Assembly: GCA_937974465.1 (NCBI GenBank)
Contig: CALJWY010000170.1
Coordinates: 1 to 11,723, forward strand
DNA length: 11,723 bases
Direction: 5' to 3'
Source: an uncultured Lysobacterales bacterium
GTDB taxonomy: Bacteria; Pseudomonadota; Gammaproteobacteria; Xanthomonadales; SZUA-36
A program made the position numbers and the translations under genes. Below, one piece after another: positions 6,371 through 11,723 of the stretch. The first letter of the stretch is position 1, and each line of letters starts with the position of its first letter. The notes under the pieces were generated by a model. That model saw nothing but the letters and a program-made list of their open reading frames with translations, was not told the DNA's origin and ran no database searches.

Positions 6371-8220
6371 CAGAACATTGATGAGCCGCCAATATCCTCT
6401 TCCTCTGCCCGGTTACGGCTTGGGATGAAGTCACCCGTCAACATCTGGTCATAGGAGAGACCCGGCCCCACCATGGGGTAGACCGCGGCGTCGGTATCTA
6501 TGATCACTTCAAGGAAGGCCGGACCTTCAAATTCCAGCCACTCTTTCACCACCCGGTCCAGTTGTGCGGGATCGTCCAGTCTTTGCGCAAAGCCAAACCC
6601 ATCAGCTTCGGCAGCCTTCACAAAATCCTTCTTGCGCAGTGATTTATCGCTGGCGGACAAACGGCCCTTGTAGTACAGCTTTTGCCATTGTCTCACCATG
6701 CCATCGCCAAAATTATTCAGCACCAGTACCTTGACGGGGATATCGTAAGTGGTTGCAGTCTCGAGCTCTCCCAGGTTCATGCGGATACTGGCATCACCAT
6801 CAACATCAATTACGAGATGATCAGGCATGGCAAACTGCGCACCAATTGCCGCCGGCAAGCCAAACCCCATGGTACCCATGCTGCCCGAAGTCAGCCACAA
6901 ACGGGGATGCTTGAAGTCGAAATACTGCGCCGCCCACATCTGGTGCTGACCAACTCCGGTGGTGATGATGGCGTTGCCGCGTGTGAGCGCGTTAATCGCC
7001 TCGATCACCGCATAGGGCTGAATGAGCTCACTCTGACGGTCATAGTTCAGTGCATAGGTGCTTTTCAGCTGAGCAATTTCCCCATGCCACTCAGCAAAAT
7101 TGGTCTCAATGGCACGGCCCTCGCCATATTTACTCAAGGCCCGCAGGTCCTCCTTGAGTATGCCAACGTGAAACCAGTCGACCGGCTTCACCTTGCCAAT
7201 TTCTGACGGATCGATGTCAAATTGGGCGATTGATTTTGCCCTGGGCGCAAATTTATCCGGCACACCGGCAACCCGATCATCAAACCTTGCACCAACCGCA
7301 ATCAGGAAATCACAATCTTCCACTGCATAATTGGCGCAGGCCGTGCCGTGCATGCCGAGCATATGCAGCGATAAGTCCTCGGTCGTATCGACCGCACCAA
7401 TCCCCATCAGGGTGGTCGTGACCGGGATACCGTATCGATCCGCAAATTGCCGCAATTCAGTACTGGCATCACCCATGATGACACCACCGCCCACATACAG
7501 TAATGGCCGTTTGGACTGCTGCAACATGTCAAAAAACCTGCCGCAATGAAAGTCTTCGAGTACATTGTCATGGAGAGCATTCATGCGCTGACGATAGCCA
7601 CGTACCGGCAACAGGCCCTGCCCTTTGAAGACTCCTTGCCAGTTCTGGACATCCTTGGGCAAATCAACGACCACCGGACCAGGCCGCCCGGTACGGGCAA
7701 TCTCAAAGGCTTCGCGGATGGTAGATTCGAGACGCTCCGGATCGGTCACCAGGAAAGTGTGTTTTGAAACCGGTCCCAGGCAGCTGGAAACGGGTGCTTC
7801 CTGGAAGGCGTCGGAACCAATGGCCGTGGTCGGCACCTGGCCGCAGAGCACGACAATGGGTGTTGAATCTGCCATGCAATCACGAACCGGGGTCACCATG
7901 TTGGTCGCGCCCGGCCCCGAGGTCACCATGCATACGCCCACCTTGCCACTGGCGCCCGCATAACCCGCCGCCATAAACCCGGCGCCCTGCTCATTGGCTG
8001 GCACGATCAGTGGTATCGGATCCCGGCCGTCACTGCCACGATGTTCATCGTTATAGCGAAACACCGCGTCATAGGTTGGCAAAATTGCTCCACCGCTGTA
8101 GCCAAAAATTGTATCGACCCCTTCATCTGCCAATACTTGCATGATCATCTCTGCGCCTATCATTGCTTTGCCGGCGAGCGGATGTGGGGTGAGAGTCTGG
8201 TTGTTGGTCAGTTCAGTCAT
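6370..8220 (-). CDS. ilvB: Acetolactate synthase (acetohydroxyacid synthase) large, catalytic subunit
   Basis: This enzyme condenses pyruvate with pyruvate or 2-ketobutyrate using thiamine diphosphate (ThDP), the first common step of valine, leucine and isoleucine synthesis. The 616-residue protein shows the family order: an N-terminal ThDP domain (about 18-185) with FGYSGGAILPTYDA and the catalytic glutamate E77 in ANEQGAG, GQVPT and GSDAFQEAP; a central FAD-binding domain (about 225-365) with GARFDDRVAG; and a C-terminal ThDP domain (about 400-585) with the metal-binding GDAS...NN motif (475-503) and GMVRQWQ. The usual FGYPGG is FGYSGG, the histidine before E77 is asparagine, and GDGS is GDAS, so it departs from E. 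coli IlvB/IlvI and in places recalls fungal Ilv2. It also has a short insert before E77 (EHRGSDGRD) and a C-terminal extension of about 25 residues. The start is the ATG at 8220, although its ribosome site is poor; a TTG at 8265 is less likely. The regulatory-subunit gene is divergent from it. Confidence 0.93.
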   Translation of the reverse strand: MTELTNNQTLTPHPLAGKAMIGAEMIMQVLADEGVDTIFGYSGGAILPTYDAVFRYNDEHRGSDGRDPIPLIVPANEQGAGFMAAGYAGASGKVGVCMVTSGPGATNMVTPVRDCMADSTPIVVLCGQVPTTAIGSDAFQEAPVSSCLGPVSKHTFLVTDPERLESTIREAFEIARTGRPGPVVVDLPKDVQNWQGVFKGQGLLPVRGYRQRMNALHDNVLEDFHCGRFFDMLQQSKRPLLYVGGGVIMGDASTELRQFADRYGIPVTTTLMGIGAVDTTEDLSLHMLGMHGTACANYAVEDCDFLIAVGARFDDRVAGVPDKFAPRAKSIAQFDIDPSEIGKVKPVDWFHVGILKEDLRALSKYGEGRAIETNFAEWHGEIAQLKSTYALNYDRQSELIQPYAVIEAINALTRGNAIITTGVGQHQMWAAQYFDFKHPRLWLTSGSMGTMGFGLPAAIGAQFAMPDHLVIDVDGDASIRMNLGELETATTYDIPVKVLVLNNFGDGMVRQWQKLYYKGRLSASDKSLRKKDFVKAAEADGFGFAQRLDDPAQLDRVVKEWLEFEGPAFLEVIIDTDAAVYPMVGPGLSYDQMLTGDFIPSRNRAEEEDIGGSSMF

Positions 8221-8399
8221 AGGTAAACAAGGGCCTGGAGTGTTCTTTGAGCAGGTGGTGGACAATAAAACTGGCTATTAAGGCTGCAGTGTCTGACAAA
8301 ATTTCATTCGTTGCAATAAGTGATATTCTGCGCGACTATGAGGCTCCGTTAATCACACGTTTTTTCATCTACCAGCCAAGCTCAGGAACAGCTAACACC
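8221..8399. promoter_or_regulatory. Divergent ilvB-ilvH intergenic region with a candidate ilvH promoter
   Basis: These 179 bases must carry promoters for both acetolactate synthase subunit genes. For ilvH the best plus-strand candidates are an extended -10 (TGATATTCT, 8321-8329) or CTGACA (8293-8298) with AATAAG (8315-8320) at 16 bases. I see no convincing pair for ilvB. No run of branched-chain amino acid codons followed by a hairpin is evident, so an ilv-type attenuator is not supported. Confidence 0.3.
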
Positions 8400-8900
8400 A
8401 TGCGACACATTATCTCTATCTTGATGCAGAACGAGGCCGGTGCCCTTGCCCGGGTCGTCGCTCTTTTCTCCTCCCGGGGATACAACATCGAATCCCTCAA
8501 CGTCGCACCGACCGACGACTCACAATTGTCGCGCCTGACCCTTGTAACGCGTGGCTCGGATAGCATCATCGACCAGATCAACAAGCAGTTGCTCAAATTG
8601 GTAGACGTGGTCAATACCGCTGACATGACCATGGATGATCACATAGAACGGGAGCTGTTATTACTCAAGGTGACCGCATCAGCATCCGGTAAAGCCGCTC
8701 TGCCGCATATCATTGAAAACGCCGGCGCACGCATACTCGATGACACGCCGGAGAATTTCACCCTTGAATTGACCGGCGCCACCCATCGCATGGATGACTT
8801 TATCGACCAGGTTGCCAGCCATGCTGAAATACTGGCCGTGGTGCGCAGTGGTGCCATGGCCATCGCCCGCGGACACCAGATTCTCAGCGCCGAGGCCTGA
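8400..8900 (+). CDS. ilvH: Acetolactate synthase small, regulatory subunit
   Basis: IlvH activates the catalytic subunit and confers feedback inhibition by valine. The 166-residue product has the length of E. coli IlvH and aligns from its first residue: MRHIISILMQNEAGALARV, then SSRGYNIESLNVAPTDD and LSRLTLVTRG, an N-terminal ACT domain (about 1-76), followed by the C-terminal ACT-like domain (about 83-158) with HIERELLLLKV and ending AVVRSGAMAIARG. The valine-site residues N11, G14 and N29 are kept; position 17, serine in E. coli, is alanine. The ATG at 8400 is chosen because the conserved family start begins there; the open frame runs upstream to 8247, but those residues match nothing. A weak AGGA lies about 12 bases before the start. 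It is transcribed away from ilvB and is not followed by ilvC, which is unlike the normal ilv operon. Its stop lies 10 bases from the stop of the convergent soeC. Confidence 0.94.
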   Translation: MRHIISILMQNEAGALARVVALFSSRGYNIESLNVAPTDDSQLSRLTLVTRGSDSIIDQINKQLLKLVDVVNTADMTMDDHIERELLLLKVTASASGKAALPHIIENAGARILDDTPENFTLELTGATHRMDDFIDQVASHAEILAVVRSGAMAIARGHQILSAEA

Positions 8901-8910
8901 AAGCGCAAAC

Positions 8911-9888
8911 CTAAACAGTCTGGTAATAGAGATTCTGCGGGTGATTTGCCTGCGCAAAGAAGAACCAACGCTCCATTAACAAGCCAAGGTATTGAACCAG
9001 GAAAGCAGCCCATAACAGGCCGCTAATCTGCATCGTCATGCCCAGAATCACCAGCAACAGGGGCAGCGGGAATACCAGCACCAAAAAATACCATTTAATT
9101 GACCTGTATTTAGCCGGCGACGCACCATGGAAAAAATGGCGGGTATTGAATGAACCGCCCATTGCTCCCTGGGCCTTTTGCTGTATCTTTGCATGGCGGA
9201 TGCCAATCGCTGTTTCCAGCGTGGATTTGTGCTTCAGACGGGAATTGCGATACAGGCTGGCTGCGCGGGTCAAAAACACCAGGGTGGTAAGCACCACCGC
9301 CGAACCACCATAGAAATTGACCAGGCCAGTTCCCTGCCAGGCGGCAAAGCCGGTCGCGAGCATGAACCCGGAAGCAGCCCCGAAAAGTGTGTAGTTGACG
9401 ACCGTCAGCGGCGTTGCCCATTCCTGCAGCATTTTGATACACGCATAGATCATGCCGGTACACAGGAACAGCGCAAAGCAGATCAATGTTGCGATGGCTC
9501 CCACCAGCAACGACAAATCAATTTCAACACCGGCCCTGAAGGTCAACAAAACCGGATTCCAGCCCAGAAAGTGAATCAGCCCCCAGGCGGCGACCGTCCC
9601 CATCAGGGCCGGTAAAACGATTACCTCTCGGGACAGCCAAGATGTACGCCACATGGCAGCGGATCGCCAGGCACGCTCGGGGCGACCAAGATGAAAAAAT
9701 GAACTGAACAGCCCGGCCACCAATAAAACCAGCACCAGCAGACCGCCATAGGCGTAAAAATTAACAGGATCCTGTGCGGGCAATAGCTTGAACACCGAAA
9801 ACAACTGGCCGGTGTACAGCGCCAGGAATAAGCCCTGGCCGGCGCCGATCAGGGTGGTAAGAAAAATGACTGAAAATGCAGGATGCAT
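8911..9888 (-). CDS. soeC: DmsC-family membrane anchor of a sulfite dehydrogenase (SoeC-like)
   Basis: This 325-residue integral membrane protein belongs to the DmsC anchor family. It would fix the SoeAB subunits to the cytoplasmic face of the inner membrane and pass electrons to quinone. About eight membrane helices are visible, starting with HPAFSVIFLTTLIGAGQGLFLALY; the family-like motif SSFFHLGRPERAWRSAAMWRTSWLSREV lies in the loop after helix 2 (about 63-90, quoted in part as FHLGRPERAWR and TSWLSRE). A soluble stretch of about 50 residues lies before the last two helices. The start at 9888 has GGGAG seven bases upstream. It is the third gene of the soe operon, but a 200-base gap, not a tight junction, separates it from soeB. 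The choice of Soe over a DMSO or polysulfide reductase anchor rests on the neighbouring SoeA- and SoeB-like proteins. Confidence 0.85.
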   Translation of the reverse strand: MHPAFSVIFLTTLIGAGQGLFLALYTGQLFSVFKLLPAQDPVNFYAYGGLLVLVLLVAGLFSSFFHLGRPERAWRSAAMWRTSWLSREVIVLPALMGTVAAWGLIHFLGWNPVLLTFRAGVEIDLSLLVGAIATLICFALFLCTGMIYACIKMLQEWATPLTVVNYTLFGAASGFMLATGFAAWQGTGLVNFYGGSAVVLTTLVFLTRAASLYRNSRLKHKSTLETAIGIRHAKIQQKAQGAMGGSFNTRHFFHGASPAKYRSIKWYFLVLVFPLPLLLVILGMTMQISGLLWAAFLVQYLGLLMERWFFFAQANHPQNLYYQTV

Positions 9889-9906
9889 CTCTATGCTCCC
9901 AAAAGA

Positions 9907-9927
9907 GCCCCTGGCCTGACCAGGAGC
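9907..9927 (-). other. RNA hairpin just upstream of the soeC ribosome site
   Basis: GCCCCTGG (9907-9914) and CCAGGAGC (9920-9927) form an eight-base stem with one internal mismatch around a five-base loop. In the minus-strand message it ends a few bases before the soeC ribosome site (complement of 9896-9900). No T run follows, so it is not a normal terminator; mRNA processing or protection, or translational control, is more likely. The rest of the 9889-10088 gap has only a 58-codon open frame (9891-10067, minus) that resembles nothing I know. Confidence 0.4.
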
Positions 9928-10088
9928 AAAGCAGATTGTGATTGCAAGTAAACGGACTCAAGGCATGGGTTGGCCCTGACAGCATCGCCATTGCCAAGAT
10001 CGCGCCAACAAAAAGCGCCTGAGATGTCGCCGAAGCCGGGGGCTGGGGGTGCAGGACACGAGTTCATGACCGGATCAGATACTCCCTT

Positions 10089-10820
10089 CTACCAACTGGT
10101 GATTTCGTCAAGGGTCGGATCATCTTCATCCGGCATCGGAAGTTTACGTTCCTTCTTGAGCGGATTATCGGCACGCACCAGCTCATCCTCGTGGATGGTG
10201 ATACTGGCCTTGCGGCGTGGCAGGTAGTGATTGGCGGGCTTGGTGCCCCACTCCGGCATCAACTGGTATCCGCCACTTTCGCGGATCGCAGTGGCAACCT
10301 CGGATTCCGGGTCGTCGACATCGCCAAACAACCGCGCCTCTGTGGGACAGGCCATGACACAGGCCGGCTTCCTTTCCGCCTCGGGCAATGTCTCGTCATA
10401 GATACGGTCCACACACAGCGTGCATTTCTTCATGATTTTCTGGTTTTCATCCAGTTCACGTGCACCGTACGGACAGGCCCAGGAGCAGTAGCTGCAGCCG
10501 ATACATTTCTCACTGTCGACCAAAACGATACCGTCTTCCTCACGCTTGTAACTGGCGCCGGTCGGGCACACGGGCACGCAGGGCGGATCTTCGCAGTGCA
10601 GGCAACTCTGTGGAAAGTGTACGGTCTCGGTATTCGGAAACTCGCCGATCTCGAAGGTCTGCACCCGGTTAAAGAAGGTTCCGGTCGGGTCTTTGGCATA
10701 TGGATTCTCATCAGCCAAAAAGCCGGCCGTACCGGACGTGTTCCACTCCTTGCAGGAGGTGACGCAGGCATGGCAGCCCACGCATACATTCAGGTCAATA
10801 ACCAAGGCCAGCTGTGTCAT
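10089..10820 (-). CDS. soeB: Sulfite dehydrogenase iron-sulfur subunit (SoeB-like, DmsB/PhsB family)
   Basis: This 243-residue cytoplasmic ferredoxin-like protein would carry electrons from the molybdenum subunit SoeA to the membrane anchor SoeC. It has the sixteen cysteines needed for four [4Fe-4S] clusters: CVGCHACVTSC (13-23), CLHCEDPPCVPVC (73-85), CIGCSYCSWAC (106-116) and CTLC (133-136) with CVMAC (154-158). There is no twin-arginine or other signal peptide, which agrees with Soe-type cytoplasmic sulfite oxidation. The ATG at 10820-10818 overlaps the soeA stop (ATGA), indicating translational coupling. The C-terminal 35 residues are highly charged and end DPTLDEITSW. In length and cysteine pattern it fits SoeB; related iron-sulfur subunits of DMSO, polysulfide or tetrathionate reductases cannot be excluded from this gene alone. 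Confidence 0.88.
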   Translation of the reverse strand: MTQLALVIDLNVCVGCHACVTSCKEWNTSGTAGFLADENPYAKDPTGTFFNRVQTFEIGEFPNTETVHFPQSCLHCEDPPCVPVCPTGASYKREEDGIVLVDSEKCIGCSYCSWACPYGARELDENQKIMKKCTLCVDRIYDETLPEAERKPACVMACPTEARLFGDVDDPESEVATAIRESGGYQLMPEWGTKPANHYLPRRKASITIHEDELVRADNPLKKERKLPMPDEDDPTLDEITSW

Positions 10821-11723
10821 GATTTACCCCTCTTGCCGGCGAAGTAGGTTAACCAGCGGCCTCGTTGCATGTCCGTGGTCTGACCCGGTAAAGACTTAGC
10901 CGTTTCGAATTGAGGCAAACTGACCTCCTCTTCACCTTCCGCGGCCGGATAAATACGGACCTGGACATCATACCAGCCGGCCTGGCCGGTGACCGGGTCC
11001 GAGTTGGACAGGTGATCACCGTCTGCGGACGCAGCCAGTTCCTCGCTGATCAGGTGGTTCAGTAAAAATCCCTGCCTGGCCTCGTTGGCATCACCTTCCA
11101 ACCCCCAGGCACCGGAAGCCTTGCCGATGGCGTTCCAGGTCCAGACGGTTCCCGGCTCTACCGCTTCGGAATACCTGCACAGGCAACGCACTTTGCCATG
11201 CATGGATTCAACCCACATCCAGCCACCGTCTTCAATACCCGCATCCCGTGCAGTTTTGGAATTCACGTTGAGGAAGTTATAGGTATGAATCTGGCGCAAC
11301 CACGCATTTTGCGAATCCCATGAGTGGTACATCGCCATCGGCCTCTGGGTAATGGCATTGAGTGGATACTTTTCCAGGTCAGATTGCAGTGTCTCCAGTG
11401 GCTGTGAATAGAACGGCAACGGGTCAAAATGCGTTTCCACCCGTTTGCGCAGATGATCAGGCGGCTGCTTGCCGTCGTACTGACCCTGTGCTGCAAGCCG
11501 GAATTTCTGCAATACCTCCGAGTAAATGTGAATATTGATGGGCTCGGTAAAGCGCAGCAAGGAATGGCGCTTGGCCCACTCGAGGTAGCCCTGGTTCCAG
11601 TTACGCATGTACTGGTAAGACTTGGGTAATTCATAGTGAAAAACACAGTTATTCTTTTCATACATCTCCCATTGTTTCGGGTTGGGCTCACCCTTCATGA
11701 ATTTTTCGCCATCCTTGCCTCGC
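10817..11723 (-). CDS. soeA: Molybdopterin oxidoreductase catalytic subunit, SoeA-like, C-terminal part (starts beyond the window)
   Basis: SoeA is the molybdenum bis-MGD subunit that oxidises sulfite to sulfate in the cytoplasm of sulfur-oxidising bacteria such as Allochromatium vinosum. About 301 C-terminal residues are visible and the frame stays open to the right edge, including the eight codons before the first internal methionine at 11698. The segment contains the molybdopterin-dinucleotide-binding domain typical of the DMSO reductase family: AMYHSWDSQNAWLRQIHTYNF, which begins the domain (quoted in part as MYHSWDSQNAWLRQIH), then FLNVNSKTARDAGIEDGGWMWVES and later TVWTWNAIGKASGAWGL. 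The N-terminal [4Fe-4S] region and the molybdenum-ligand residue are outside the window, so the assignment depends on this domain and on the soeB and soeC neighbours. Its stop overlaps the soeB start by four bases. Other catalytic subunits of the family (sulfur, thiosulfate or tetrathionate reductase) are possible but less likely. Confidence 0.85.
   Translation of the reverse strand, partial: RGKDGEKFMKGEPNPKQWEMYEKNNCVFHYELPKSYQYMRNWNQGYLEWAKRHSLLRFTEPINIHIYSEVLQKFRLAAQGQYDGKQPPDHLRKRVETHFDPLPFYSQPLETLQSDLEKYPLNAITQRPMAMYHSWDSQNAWLRQIHTYNFLNVNSKTARDAGIEDGGWMWVESMHGKVRCLCRYSEAVEPGTVWTWNAIGKASGAWGLEGDANEARQGFLLNHLISEELAASADGDHLSNSDPVTGQAGWYDVQVRIYPAAEGEEEVSLPQFETAKSLPGQTTDMQRGRWLTYFAGKRGKS

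Noticed and set aside
8247..8399. N-terminal extension of ilvH (51 codons)
   Set aside because: IlvH aligns with its family from the ATG at 8400. The upstream frame is promoter DNA and matches nothing I know.
8221..8399. Leader-peptide attenuator for ilv genes
   Set aside because: I found no short frame rich in Leu, Ile or Val codons followed by alternative hairpins and a T run on either strand.
9761..9997. 78-codon minus-strand frame starting MAMAMLSGPTHALS, which looks like a signal peptide, ahead of soeC
   Set aside because: Most of its length overlaps soeC in another frame, it lacks a ribosome site, and the hydrophobic start is too short to be convincing.
9891..10067. 58-codon minus-strand frame between soeB and soeC as a gene
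   Set aside because: The ribosome site spacing is poor, the composition is not protein-like (proline- and glycine-rich start, no known motif), and it could arise by chance. It is kept only as part of the intergenic-gap finding.
1..11723. Mobile elements, CRISPR, tRNA or defence genes
   Set aside because: No transposase or integrase-like product, terminal repeats, spaced direct repeats or tRNA cloverleaf was seen. All larger frames are accounted for by metabolic, respiratory and membrane genes.

Overview
The window reads as chromosomal DNA from a gammaproteobacterium, probably a sulfur-oxidising, respiring marine or sediment type. This is inferred from the gene families (an SoeABC-type sulfite dehydrogenase, an HAO-like octaheme cytochrome c, IlvH and YjjX closest in recall to gammaproteobacterial proteins). 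No rRNA or marker gene is present to fix the taxon. I saw no tRNA, rRNA, insertion sequence, integrase or CRISPR array, and no gene-free stretch longer than about 200 bases.

Layout from left to right. (1) At 1-175 is the start of a yjjX-type NTP phosphatase, minus strand, cut by the window edge, with a TTG start. (2) A strong minus-strand terminator at 261-291 closes an octaheme cytochrome c gene of the hydroxylamine oxidoreductase-like family (315-1754, minus). Divergent from it is a small four-helix membrane protein (1910-2299, plus). Their 155-base intergenic region holds overlapping inverted repeats that touch the -35 elements of candidate promoters in both directions. (3) At 2329-6190 is a minus-strand group of three: a DUF3604 exported metal-binding protein with PHP-like motifs, a membrane-anchored parvulin-like protein, and a HupE/UreJ-type membrane protein. 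The last two overlap by four bases, and a good candidate promoter precedes the first. (4) The two acetolactate synthase subunits (ilvB, minus; ilvH, plus) are transcribed divergently from a 179-base intergenic region instead of forming the usual ilv operon. (5) At the right end is a minus-strand soeA (partial)-soeB-soeC operon for a membrane-bound molybdenum/iron-sulfur sulfite dehydrogenase facing the cytoplasm. soeC converges on ilvH with only 10 bases between the stop codons.

The Soe complex would oxidise cytoplasmic sulfite and pass electrons to the quinone pool. The periplasmic octaheme cytochrome would handle nitrogen compounds (hydroxylamine or nitrite), with the reductive branch of the family the likelier fit. 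The DUF3604/PPIase/HupE group is the least understood part: it looks like a periplasmic metalloprotein with its own folding helper and a possible metal permease. IlvB and IlvH are housekeeping branched-chain amino acid enzymes, but both their layout and the sequence type of IlvB are unusual.
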